Shown here: in pieces, positions 43,401 through 52,495 of the stretch | Position numbering within the stretch: the stretch's first letter is position 1 | Layout of the letters: every line of letters starts with the position of its first letter | Origin: Ardenticatenaceae bacterium | GTDB taxonomy: Bacteria; Chloroflexota; Anaerolineae; Promineifilales; Promineifilaceae | Direction: 5' to 3' | Length of the DNA: 64,000 bases | Assembly (NCBI GenBank): GCA_030065875.1 | Contig: JASJCR010000007.1 | Location: 1-64,000 of the forward strand | Notes under the pieces: model-generated | Databases searched by the model: none | The model's input: only the letters and a program-made list of their open reading frames with translations | What the model was told of the DNA's origin: nothing | Program-made: the position numbers and the translations under genes

Positions 43401-46025
43401 TTAGAGAGGTGATTCTTCGCTTTTGACCTCAGGCACAGCTGTTTCTTGGGGTTGATGGCCGTTTTCAGATTGGGTTTCACCCTCATCCGACCCCTCACCT
43501 TCATCCTCATCACTGCTGCGGATAATGGCTACCGAGGCGATAGAATCATCCGATTCTTTCATTTCCATGACCCGCACCCCCTGGCTGTATCGTCCTTGAA
43601 GAGAAATCGCTTCAGTTGCCGTGCGCATCATAATGCCATTACCCGTGATCATCGTCACTTCATCATCCTCTTCAACCTTGCGGGCGCTGACGATTTTACC
43701 GGTGCGTTCTTCGCTGAGGTTCATAGCTCGCACCCCTTGCCCATAGCGCTGCTGCTGGCGGAAATGGCTGATCGGCGTACGCTTTCCATACCCAAATTCA
43801 GTCAAAATTAATATGGTCGCTCCGGCGCCACCGACTTCAACTTCGGTATCGCCGTTATCGCTTCGCTCCTCTTCTTCGGCCGCGGCTGAAACATCCTTCG
43901 GATCAACCACATCACAGCCGGCAATTTGATCATCACCCACCAGGCGAATGCCGTTCACCCCGGCCGCAGTGCGCCCCATCGGCCGCACGTCATTTTCGCT
44001 AAAGCGAATCGCCCGGCCGAGCTGGCTGACCAAAATAATATCTTCCTGTCCGCTGGTCATTTTGACCCAGCCCAATTCATCACCTTGATCGAGCGTGATC
44101 GCCCTCAAGCCGGTGGAACGCACGTTTTCGAACGCCTTAAGTGTTACTCGCTTCACCCGGCCGTAGCGCGTGGTCATAAAGAGATACTCAGCATCGTCAA
44201 AATTCTCAACCGGGAGAACGGCCGTGACCTTCTCATCCTGTTCCAGTAGAAGCACGTTCATGAGCGATGTGCCGGACGCTGTGCGGTCCGACTCGGGAAT
44301 TTCATACGCCTTAACCGAATACGCTTTACCTCGATTGGTAAAAAACAGCAGGGTATCGTGATTGCGGGCCGCTAGCAAATAATCGAGCTCGTCTTTCGCC
44401 CGCGTATTCATGCCGATTAACCCTTTCCCTCCGCGCCCCTGGGTCCGATAAACCGAAGCCTTGGTTCGTTTGATAAAACCGCGGCGAGTAATGGTCAGCA
44501 GGACATCCAGATTGGGCACCAGATCCTCATCACTGAGTTCGCCGCTGCCGGCGATAATTTTACTGCGCCGCTCATCCCCATATTTCTCGATCAGTTCGGT
44601 GGTTTCCTCTTTGATAATCCCTAAAATGAGGGAGCGATCCGCCAGCAAACTCTCCAGGTATTCGATATGAGCCGTAATCTCCTTGTACTCATCCTCGAGC
44701 TTTTGCCGCTCCAGCGCGGCCAGACGGCGCAGCTGCATATCGAGGATAGCGGTTGCCTGCTCGGTTGACAGGTCAAAGCGGCCGATCAACCGGCTGCGGG
44801 CCTCATCGGCATCAGGTGAACGACGAATCGTTTCAATGACCTCATCGAGGTGATCAATCGCCTTGAGAAGCCCTTCCAAAATGTGCTGCCGCCGTTTGGC
44901 TTTGGCCAGCTCAAACTCGGTGCGGCGGGTGATAATCTCAACTCGATGATCGATAAAAATTTGCAGCGCCCGTTTGAGGGAGAGCAATCGTGGATATCGA
45001 TCAACCAGAGCCAACATCTGCACGCTAAATGTCGTTTGCAGCGGCGTGTACTTGTAAAGTTGATTGAGTACCTTTTTGGGCATCGCGCCCCGCTTGAGCT
45101 CGACGACGATTGAAATCCCGCGCCGGTCAGATTCGTCCCTCAGATCGGAGATCGAATCGAGTACGCCGCGGTTCGCCAGCTCCGCGATACGCTCGATTAA
45201 ATTGGCTTTGTTCACCTGATAGGGGATTTCGGTGATATTGATGCGCTGGCGAGATTCTCGGCCGGGAATCGGCTCGATTTCGGCTACCGCCCGCATGATC
45301 ACCCGCCCCTTACCGGTGGCGTAAGCATTGCGAATCCCTTCCCGGCCGACGATATAAGCACCGGTGGGAAAATCGGGACCGGTCACAAACTGCATTAAAT
45401 CGTCAACAGTAACCTCATCGATATTGTCCTGCTGATCAATTAAGTAATTAATCGCCTGACACAGCTCGGTTAAATTATGGGGAGGAATGTCGGTGGACAT
45501 GCCGACCGCGATACCGGTGGTGCCGTTGAGCAGTAAATTGGGCAGGCGAGCCGGTAAAATATCCGGTTCATTCAGGCTGTCGTCAAAGTTTGGTGAAAAA
45601 TCAACCGTTTCTTTGTCGATATCAGTCAGCAGCTCGCTGGAAATCGAGGCCAAACGAGCTTCCGTATACCGCATCGCGGCCGCGCTGTCGCCGTCAATAC
45701 TGCCAAAATTCCCCTGGCCGTCAACCAGCATATAACGCATGGAGAACGTCTGAGCCATCCGCACCATGGCGTTGTAAACCGATGAATCGCCGTGAGGATG
45801 ATATTTACCTAACACTTCACCCACTATACGGGCGCTTTTGCGATGGGGGCCGTTTGACCGAATACCCATATCCTGCATCGCATACAGGATGCGCCGGTGA
45901 ACCGGCTTTAAACCGTCGCGGGCATCAGGCAGCGCCCGCGAGACAATGACGCTCATCGCATAATCCAAATAGGAATTGCGCATTTCGCGATTAATATCAA
46001 TTGAATTAACTGTTCCGATATCCAA
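43401..46025 (-). CDS. gyrA: DNA gyrase subunit A
   Basis: This 874-aa type II topoisomerase subunit cuts and rejoins DNA during negative supercoiling with GyrB. The catalytic Tyr120 lies in [12 protein letters not shown]. The quinolone-determining region reads [16 protein letters not shown], with Asn85 where E. coli has Asp87. The C-terminal pinwheel has a GyrA-box (QGRGGKG), which marks GyrA rather than ParC. The tail (from about 845) is acidic. The start is a TTG at 46025 with GGAGGT 4-5 nt upstream; no ATG occurs before residue 15. An extended -10 promoter lies about 150 nt upstream. Confidence 0.95.
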   Translation of the reverse strand: MDIGTVNSIDINREMRNSYLDYAMSVIVSRALPDARDGLKPVHRRILYAMQDMGIRSNGPHRKSARIVGEVLGKYHPHGDSSVYNAMVRMAQTFSMRYMLVDGQGNFGSIDGDSAAAMRYTEARLASISSELLTDIDKETVDFSPNFDDSLNEPDILPARLPNLLLNGTTGIAVGMSTDIPPHNLTELCQAINYLIDQQDNIDEVTVDDLMQFVTGPDFPTGAYIVGREGIRNAYATGKGRVIMRAVAEIEPIPGRESRQRINITEIPYQVNKANLIERIAELANRGVLDSISDLRDESDRRGISIVVELKRGAMPKKVLNQLYKYTPLQTTFSVQMLALVDRYPRLLSLKRALQIFIDHRVEIITRRTEFELAKAKRRQHILEGLLKAIDHLDEVIETIRRSPDADEARSRLIGRFDLSTEQATAILDMQLRRLAALERQKLEDEYKEITAHIEYLESLLADRSLILGIIKEETTELIEKYGDERRSKIIAGSGELSDEDLVPNLDVLLTITRRGFIKRTKASVYRTQGRGGKGLIGMNTRAKDELDYLLAARNHDTLLFFTNRGKAYSVKAYEIPESDRTASGTSLMNVLLLEQDEKVTAVLPVENFDDAEYLFMTTRYGRVKRVTLKAFENVRSTGLRAITLDQGDELGWVKMTSGQEDIILVSQLGRAIRFSENDVRPMGRTAAGVNGIRLVGDDQIAGCDVVDPKDVSAAAEEEERSDNGDTEVEVGGAGATILILTEFGYGKRTPISHFRQQQRYGQGVRAMNLSEERTGKIVSARKVEEDDEVTMITGNGIMMRTATEAISLQGRYSQGVRVMEMKESDDSIASVAIIRSSDEDEGEGSDEGETQSENGHQPQETAVPEVKSEESPL

Positions 46026-46181
46026 AAGGACCTCCGCATTTCAATCTGCTTTCAACTTCTGCACACTCCGACTCAGCTCTTTACTGAGGAAATGAGCCTG
46101 ATAGGGCGCCATAAATGCCGCTTGATGTGCAGCAAAAAAACAGATTTTGATGACCGTAAAAACGAGGTTTTTAACCTGCGA

Positions 46182-46190
46182 ATTATACCA
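46182..46190 (-). promoter_or_regulatory. Extended -10 promoter of gyrA
   Basis: On the minus strand TGGTATAAT forms an extended -10 element; no good -35 box is seen. The leader to the TTG start is about 150 nt and contains a small hairpin (AGGTT/AACCT) followed by TCGTTTTT. Confidence 0.55.
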
Positions 46191-46453
46191 CATTGCCCCG
46201 CATGAGACATTGTTATGTCATCCATAATTAATCCGTTCAAAGATTCAGGGAAAGCGAAGAGACCTTTGCCGGCAAAAGGGGTTTTTGCATGGGCTGGTGA
46301 TCAATAAAGGGGACGGCCGGGGCGTCCGTAACCCCGGCCGTACATGAGGAGGGAGGAGAAAGAGAAGAATAAAAAGGAGAGGGATGTTTTCTCCAAATGT
46401 TCGTATGATATGGACGATGACAGGGCGGCGGGTCTTACGTGTAAAAAGCAATC
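46191..46453. other. Gene-free spacer between gyrA and cysS with GC palindrome
   Basis: No convincing gene is present from 46026 to 46815. This part holds a perfect 10-bp palindrome (ACGGCCGGGG at 46313 with CCCCGGCCGT at 46332, 9-nt loop). A weaker hairpin CCTTTGCC/GGCAAAAGG precedes GGTTTTT near 46263. Short minus-strand frames here look random in composition. Confidence 0.6.
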
Positions 46454-46568
46454 AGCACGGCCTTTGGCCTCTTAGCTATTAGCTGTTTGCTAAAAGGCGC
46501 GATAGCGCCGCGCTGACAGGGGCGCAGCCCCGAGCTAACCCGCTGAGAGGCCCGTAGGGCCGTGCTAA
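46454..46568. repeat. Cloverleaf-like modular hairpin repeat, copy 3
   Basis: Outer arms AGCACGGCC (46454) and GGCCGTGCT (46558) enclose hairpins GGCGCGATAGCGCC, GGGGCGCAGCCCC and GGCCCGTAGGGCC, joined by TTAGCT and GAGCTAA linkers. The same module set appears at 27285 and 28736. The rest of the spacer to 46815 holds no clear signal apart from the cysS ribosome binding site. Confidence 0.8.
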
Positions 46569-46815
46569 TCCGCCGCAGCCCCGTACAAATATCCTGTAAA
46601 AAACTTGCACAATAAACTCCCCTAAGCAACAATATGGAGTATGAATAGCTTGCTGTTTATTCCACAACGATGTTGTTAATTCCCCATCTATTTTTGTACC
46701 TGTGACATAAAAATACTTCAGGCATCGTAGCCTGCCCTGGATCAGGGGGAGTATTCTGCGATCATCCACCTGAATCCGCGATCAAAATCATTTAAGATCA
46801 TCTGGAGATCAGATC

Positions 46816-48276
46816 ATGTCTCTGAAAATTACAAACGTTCTGACACGTCAAAAAGAAGAATTTAAACCACTGCACCCCGGAAAGGTCAACATGTATGTTT
46901 GTGGCCCCACAGTCTATGAAGACTCTCACATCGGCCACGCAAAAACCTATATCGGATTTGACGTGATTGCCCGCTATTTGCGTTACCTCGGTTACGACGT
47001 GCTGTATGTGCAAAACATCACCGATGTGGGTCACCTGGTTGGTGATCGGGATGAAGGGGAAGACAAAATTCTCAAAAAAGCACGCCAGGATTCAGTTACC
47101 CCGATGCAGCTGGTGGAAACGGTCACGCGGACGTATTTTGAAAACATGGATGCTCTTGGCGTACAGCGGCCAGACATTAGTCCCCGAGCCAGCGGTCATA
47201 TTTTGGAACAAATTGAAATGATCCAGGAATTAATCGCCAAAGGGTATGCCTACGAAGCAAATGGCTCGGTTTACTTCGACGTGACCAAAAAAGAAGATTA
47301 CGGAAAGTTTAGCGGCCGCCGCCTCGAGGAACAGGAAGAAGGCGCTCGGGTTGCTGTGCACACCGATAAACGCCATCCGGCCGACTTCGCTCTGTGGAAA
47401 TTTGCCGAACCGGAGCACCTGCTGCGCTGGAACAGCCCCTGGGGGGAAGGTTTCCCCGGCTGGCACATTGAATGCTCGGCGATGGCTCGTAAATATCTAG
47501 GGGCAAATTTTGATATCCACGGTGGCGGGCGAGACAATATTTTCCCCCATAACGAGTGTGAAATCGCTCAGAGCGAAGCAGCCAATGATGCCCCCTTCGC
47601 CAACTACTGGCTCCTAACCGGCACCTTGACCCTTGATGGGGTAAAGATGAGCAAAAGCCTGGGCAACACGCTGACCGTCAGTGAAGCGCTTTATGAGCGC
47701 GGATGGAAACCGGAAGCGCTGCGCATGTTTATCCTGACCAGCCATTATGCCAGCCCAATCGACTTCTCAGACGAAGCGGTTGACGCGGCAACCAGAGGGT
47801 GGCAGCGGCTGATAGGCGCGGAAACCATCCTGCGCCAGCAGCTGACCAAGGCGGATGAAGGTGAGGCCAGCCCTGAGGTGTTGTCCCTGATCGAAAAGAC
47901 AACCGCTGACTTTGAAGCGCGCATGAACGATGATTTTAACTCCCCGGCCGCAATCGCCGTTTTGCAAGATTACACCCGAGCGGTGAACACACTTGTGAAT
48001 GGTGATGAGCCGTTGACGCTTGCCTCACTGGAGGCCTTGAGTCATCTTTATCATCGCCTCGGTGGAGATGTGTTGGGGATCATTCCCAAGGAAGCCGCTG
48101 ACAGCGGGGCCAGTGCCGAGCGAGAAGCGGGGTTGATCGAACTGCTCATTGATATTCGCCAGACGGCCCGTCAAAATAAAGATTGGGCCACGGCCGATAA
48201 AGTGCGCAACCAGCTCAGTGATCTGGGTGTGGTGTTAGAGGATCGCGCTGATGGCACAATTTGGAAGGTGGAGTAG
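46816..48276 (+). CDS. cysS: Cysteinyl-tRNA synthetase
   Basis: This 486-aa class I enzyme charges tRNA-Cys. [20 protein letters not shown] near residues 26-45 holds the first zinc Cys and the HIGH motif. [11 protein letters not shown] and [13 protein letters not shown] supply the other zinc ligands, and KMSKSLGN near 277 is the KMSKS loop. GGAG lies about 8 nt before the ATG. The upstream leader has no T-box motif. Its 3' end faces the giant glycosyltransferase operon across a strong palindrome. Confidence 0.95.
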   Translation: MSLKITNVLTRQKEEFKPLHPGKVNMYVCGPTVYEDSHIGHAKTYIGFDVIARYLRYLGYDVLYVQNITDVGHLVGDRDEGEDKILKKARQDSVTPMQLVETVTRTYFENMDALGVQRPDISPRASGHILEQIEMIQELIAKGYAYEANGSVYFDVTKKEDYGKFSGRRLEEQEEGARVAVHTDKRHPADFALWKFAEPEHLLRWNSPWGEGFPGWHIECSAMARKYLGANFDIHGGGRDNIFPHNECEIAQSEAANDAPFANYWLLTGTLTLDGVKMSKSLGNTLTVSEALYERGWKPEALRMFILTSHYASPIDFSDEAVDAATRGWQRLIGAETILRQQLTKADEGEASPEVLSLIEKTTADFEARMNDDFNSPAAIAVLQDYTRAVNTLVNGDEPLTLASLEALSHLYHRLGGDVLGIIPKEAADSGASAEREAGLIELLIDIRQTARQNKDWATADKVRNQLSDLGVVLEDRADGTIWKVE

Positions 48277-48286
48277 CCAAGCTCAC

Positions 48287-51200
48287 CTAGTTTCCGGGAT
48301 TCTCAAAGAATCCCGGAAACTGTAAAACCTCCAACCCATCCTCCCCGCTGGCGAAGCGCAGTCGCTCCACCGTCTCTGTCTGATACGCTCCAACCACGAT
48401 CGTAGCCCCTGCTAATCCACCATCTTCCGGAATCACTAAATTGTGCACATCCAGAATCTGATCTCCAGCAAGCCAGAGATTGGTCGGCCGTGTGCCGCTA
48501 ACTGGGAGGCCGTCGTGCTGGGTGATTAAGCGGCCGTCTGCTGCCAGCAGATGCACAAACATCGTGTAGCTCGTATCAAGATCGGCCGCCGTGGACCAAT
48601 AGAGGGTGACCTGCACCGCTTGGCCCGTTTGAGCCACGGGGGGCTGCTGCAGATCAACCGGACGGCCGTCGAGCGTCACGTACACCCCTTCCAGCGTCAT
48701 TTCTCCCAACGTCTGTTTTAGTGGAGTCATCACTTGATCCGTATGGGCCAGGGGGCGAAAAGCCAACAATTCCAGTCGGTTATAGGTAACGGCCTGTTCG
48801 CGCAGCGTTTGAAACGCCAGCCAGTTAAAGGCGACGTCGTCCGGATCCCAGGAAGAACGATGAGCCGGCACAAACCACAGACGTTCATGATCAGCGGCCA
48901 ATTCGCTTAAATACGCTTCCGTTTCTCTAGGCGCGGTGCCCGGCTCGGGGGGAGCAATGGTGCGCGGCATGTCAATGTTTCTGAAGTAATAGTCAAAATT
49001 TGGATCCGGGAAATGGGCGATAAAAAGATCCCCTTCCGCAGCCTCATCTGCCAGATGTGACGCCGTTTCCCGATATCCCCACGTTTTGCTAAACGCCGGG
49101 TCATAGTAATAGTTGCTGAGGCTGATTCCCATGCCGGCCCCCCACCCGCCAATGATGAGAAGGGTCACCCAGGGCCAGGCTCCTCCTTTGTGCCAGAGAC
49201 GACGCATGCCGGCCGCGGCCAGCAGCAGCCAGGCTGGGGCGGCGGCGGCGATATAGTACGCGTTAAAAAGAGAGCGGCGAAACAGGATGAGATAAATGCC
49301 CACAGCGGCCAGCAGCAGCCACCAGGCCAGCAGCACTTCCCCGTTTTCCCGACTCCGGCGCCCCTGCCAGCCGGCCACGACCAAAAACGCCACGCCCAGG
49401 ACCCCCCAACGAATCCACTCTGCGCCAAACGAACCGCCAAACGACAGCTCCGTCATAATTTGAACGGCATAAACCGCCCATCTTGGAGAACCCAGCCCGC
49501 TGATATTTTGGGCCGCATTCTGTAGGACAAGGGCCCACAGCCACGGCAGATAGGCGATCGTGGCCAGAACTCCGCTGACTGCCCAATACTTTAGCTGGTA
49601 ACGTCGCTCAGGGGTTAACCACAAAAACAACCCGTGGCTTAGCAGGGCAAAAAACGCGTAATAATGACTGTACATCGCCAGGGCGGCAAACAGGGCGTAT
49701 AGAAGCCAGCGGCTTGCCTCCCTTTGGTTTGAAACCGGTGGAGCCGACAGCAGCAGCCAAGCCCCAATGGTGGTAAAAAGCAGAATCAGGGTGTACTGAT
49801 TGCGTATATCCTGAGCCAGCCAGATCAAACCCGGCGAGAACGTCGCCAGACCAAAAGCCAACAAAGCGACATGTTTGCCCCACAGACGCAGACCGATCAG
49901 ATAAATAAAAGGCAGGGCCAACATGCCTATCAGCGCAGAAGGCAGCCGCATGCTCAATTCGCTATCACCGGCCGCCTTGATCCACCCCCCAAGCAGCAGA
50001 TAATGCAGCGGTGGATGGGGGTCCGCTTCGCTGATGAGATCCGGCACAATTTGCCCCAGCTCCTTGTTGGCAAAAAGGTAGCTAAACGCTTCATCGCCTC
50101 TTAATTCCTGGGCATCAATCCCGCTCAGGCGCAGGGCAAAGGCGGAAAAAAGAAAAATAAAGAGGAGCCAGCGGTGGGCGGTCGGAGAGAGTGCGCGTGG
50201 AGGAGCGATTGAAGGAATAGGCCAGGATATTCCCTGATTGCTTTCAGCTGGTATTACAAGCCACACCCCCCTGCGCCACCCCACGATGCTTAAAGCAACC
50301 GCGGTCACGACGGTGATGACGATTCCCCACATAACCACGACCGGTTGAAAAGCGAGGGTGATTTCATGGGAACCGGCCGGCAGCCAGATCGCCATCAGCC
50401 CTAAATTGGCCGGTAAAGGATCAACCCGCTGGCCATTGACCCGCAGCCGCCAGCCGGGCAAAAACCATTCGGATATCGTTAAATAACCGGCCGATTCGGT
50501 GTCGATCTGGTAGTGAAACCCTCCGTCGCTTAACCTTTTGATGATGGGTGCGGTTGAGGGAGGCTCGACCGCGTACAGGGCCGCCACCTCGGCCGTCAGG
50601 GCAACCTGGATATAAGGATCAAACCCATCGCCGACTATCAGGTCAAACATCGCTGATTCATCCGCGGCCACGGCCGCTTCATAACGCATGGCCAACCGCT
50701 CAACCGGCCGGTTAACCACGTAGAGCTCAGCCCCGGCAATGGTTTCGCCTGGAATGATGCTGGTCTCGGCTGGAGCAACCGCGGTTGCCTCGATGTCGGC
50801 CGGTGGACCACCAATGAATATGCCGTAGTTGACCCCCAACAGCGGCCATGATTTTGACAGGGGCAGCCGTTCCATGTCGGCTAGCGGCCGGGGCTTGAGC
50901 GGGGTGATCCCCCGCACCGACTCCATATCAAGGGCTTCTCCCACATTGGCAAAGTAAACAAAACCGGGATCAAATCGACCCCCATCGGCCCGAACCGTAT
51001 CCAGCCAGGCGGGTTCAACCCAAAACGGATCCGGCGCGATCGTCTCAAGATCCAAACCCGGCCGAGCCGCCAGAAACAAATCTCCCGCACCAAGCAAAAT
51101 GAGAACCACAGGCCATAAAAATGTCCCCCGCCTCATTCTGTTTCCCATCACCCACCACCCAACACCTATCACCCACCATCCAACCCCTGTCACCCAAACT

Positions 51201-52495
51201 TCAGCCCATCCTTCCGCCGCTAGATGGGCCGCAACGAGCAGAAAGACGGAAGTAAAAAGCAAGCCGCCGCCAACCGCGAGCCAGGATTTGATCACCAGGG
51301 TTTGAAGGTGGGGTAAATCTTTCGAATCGGTTTCCAGGCTGCATATCAACAAAAATAACCCGATACCGGCCAAAATCGCCCCGGCAAAGGCGGCCGCGCC
51401 CACCAGCCGCTCCTGCTGCCGGAAAAGCTGAAACCCCGGAGCGATCCAATACCACAGCTGAAAAATGATTCCTTTATCCCCGAGAGACAGCCACAGGGCC
51501 AGGACGGCACTTCCCGCCCAGAAATTGACCTCATGGTGAAGCCGATCAAAGAAGCAGCGTCCAAACCAGGCCAACAGAGCCAGTCCGAGACCGATTAATC
51601 CTAGATACTCCGGGCTCCAGCGCGTGAGCGTCCCCGGCAGAAACGCCTGGAGATAGTTGATGGTGATTTGCCCGGAGGAAACAAAATCATAACCGGCCTC
51701 CAGCCGCACCGTGTATGGCCAGTAGCGGACCACCGGCAGCCAGGCTGCGGCTGAAATGCCCAGGGCAGCTACAACCAGCAGGGCACCGCGGCTTAAAATT
51801 GGACGCCATCCCCAACCGGCCCGCCACGCCAGAAAAAGAAAGTAGCCGCCCCACAAATAGCCGATGTGCAGCGCCGTTTGCGGATGCCCGGCCGTGATCG
51901 CCAATCCCATCACCAGAGCGGACGCGAGAAGCGGCCGAACCCTTGTATTTTCCGCGTCAATCGCCTGTCGTAAAAGCAGCAGCGCCCACGGCAGCCACGT
52001 CCACGTTTCCAAAATCGCCAGCTGCAGGAGCGGGTAGGCGGTGATGTAACCGCCAAGGGCAAAGGTCACGGCCGCTGCCAGTCCACCCCATCTTGCCGGG
52101 CGTTGATCTCCGTTCAGCTTGACATCACTCAGGATGTGGGCTGCTAAAAAATAAGTGCCCACCCCCAAACCCCAAACGTGCAGCAGCACTTCGATTTCAA
52201 GGGCGTAATAAGATAAGCCCGGCCCGCTGAGCAAAATTGTCAGCCAGCGCGGCAGATAATAAAAGGCCGCCTGCGGATCGGCCACAAACGGGACCCCGCC
52301 AAATCCCCCCGGTGACCACAGCGGCAGATCACCGGCCCACAACGCCCGGGCTTGATATTGGGCGTACGCATAAAATTGGCCTGAAAAATCGCTGTGAGGC
52401 AGCCGCTCCAAACCGAAAATAATCGTGGCGAAAAAGGTGAACCAGATGAGGGTCCACAGGCTCAGCTGAGGTAGGTGGGGTTTAAGACGAGCCAT
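48287..52495 (-). CDS. Giant membrane protein: YfhO-like plus GT39-type glycosyltransferase
   Basis: This 1402-aa inner-membrane protein has a YfhO-like first half: WSPGGFGGVPFVADPQAAFY near residue 60, about 12 helices, then a soluble region to about 770. A second half of ArnT/PMT (GT39) type follows. Its first extracytoplasmic loop carries RGDEAFSY near 815 and DPHPPLHY near 840, with acidic residues typical of the catalytic loop. The end (about 1270-1395) is a beta-sandwich shared with the two upstream genes (VQVTLYWST, MFVHLLAADGR). The ATG overlaps the upstream stop as TGATG. It probably transfers sugars from polyprenyl phosphate; acceptor unknown. A heptad array encodes residues about 431-449. 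Confidence 0.82.
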   Translation of the reverse strand: MARLKPHLPQLSLWTLIWFTFFATIIFGLERLPHSDFSGQFYAYAQYQARALWAGDLPLWSPGGFGGVPFVADPQAAFYYLPRWLTILLSGPGLSYYALEIEVLLHVWGLGVGTYFLAAHILSDVKLNGDQRPARWGGLAAAVTFALGGYITAYPLLQLAILETWTWLPWALLLLRQAIDAENTRVRPLLASALVMGLAITAGHPQTALHIGYLWGGYFLFLAWRAGWGWRPILSRGALLVVAALGISAAAWLPVVRYWPYTVRLEAGYDFVSSGQITINYLQAFLPGTLTRWSPEYLGLIGLGLALLAWFGRCFFDRLHHEVNFWAGSAVLALWLSLGDKGIIFQLWYWIAPGFQLFRQQERLVGAAAFAGAILAGIGLFLLICSLETDSKDLPHLQTLVIKSWLAVGGGLLFTSVFLLVAAHLAAEGWAEVWVTGVGWWVIGVGWWVMGNRMRRGTFLWPVVLILLGAGDLFLAARPGLDLETIAPDPFWVEPAWLDTVRADGGRFDPGFVYFANVGEALDMESVRGITPLKPRPLADMERLPLSKSWPLLGVNYGIFIGGPPADIEATAVAPAETSIIPGETIAGAELYVVNRPVERLAMRYEAAVAADESAMFDLIVGDGFDPYIQVALTAEVAALYAVEPPSTAPIIKRLSDGGFHYQIDTESAGYLTISEWFLPGWRLRVNGQRVDPLPANLGLMAIWLPAGSHEITLAFQPVVVMWGIVITVVTAVALSIVGWRRGVWLVIPAESNQGISWPIPSIAPPRALSPTAHRWLLFIFLFSAFALRLSGIDAQELRGDEAFSYLFANKELGQIVPDLISEADPHPPLHYLLLGGWIKAAGDSELSMRLPSALIGMLALPFIYLIGLRLWGKHVALLAFGLATFSPGLIWLAQDIRNQYTLILLFTTIGAWLLLSAPPVSNQREASRWLLYALFAALAMYSHYYAFFALLSHGLFLWLTPERRYQLKYWAVSGVLATIAYLPWLWALVLQNAAQNISGLGSPRWAVYAVQIMTELSFGGSFGAEWIRWGVLGVAFLVVAGWQGRRSRENGEVLLAWWLLLAAVGIYLILFRRSLFNAYYIAAAAPAWLLLAAAGMRRLWHKGGAWPWVTLLIIGGWGAGMGISLSNYYYDPAFSKTWGYRETASHLADEAAEGDLFIAHFPDPNFDYYFRNIDMPRTIAPPEPGTAPRETEAYLSELAADHERLWFVPAHRSSWDPDDVAFNWLAFQTLREQAVTYNRLELLAFRPLAHTDQVMTPLKQTLGEMTLEGVYVTLDGRPVDLQQPPVAQTGQAVQVTLYWSTAADLDTSYTMFVHLLAADGRLITQHDGLPVSGTRPTNLWLAGDQILDVHNLVIPEDGGLAGATIVVGAYQTETVERLRFASGEDGLEVLQFPGFFENPGN
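48289..48321. repeat. Perfect 15-bp palindrome at convergent gene ends
   Basis: Arms AGTTTCCGGGATTCT and AGAATCCCGGAAACT surround a CAA loop. It starts inside the stop codon of the minus-strand gene, lies just past the cysS stop, and encodes the last residues (FPGFFENPGN) of the minus-strand protein. No T-run follows. Confidence 0.85.
51146..51200. repeat. Heptad repeat array 12, in frame inside a gene
   Basis: 7-nt words near CACCCAN (plus strand, for example CATCACC CACCACC). On the minus strand they encode a WVTGVGWWVIGVGWWVMG segment, a Gly/Trp/Val-rich hydrophobic heptapeptide repeat in the giant membrane protein. Confidence 0.9.

Noticed and set aside
46245..46632. Short minus-strand open frames in the gyrA-cysS spacer
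   Set aside because: Their translations are Pro/Arg/Leu-rich without domain pattern, and they overlap the GC palindrome and the modular hairpin repeat.
46640..46815. Possible T-box leader before cysS
   Set aside because: No T-box sequence (AGGGTGG...CCGCG type) and no terminator/antiterminator pair were found.
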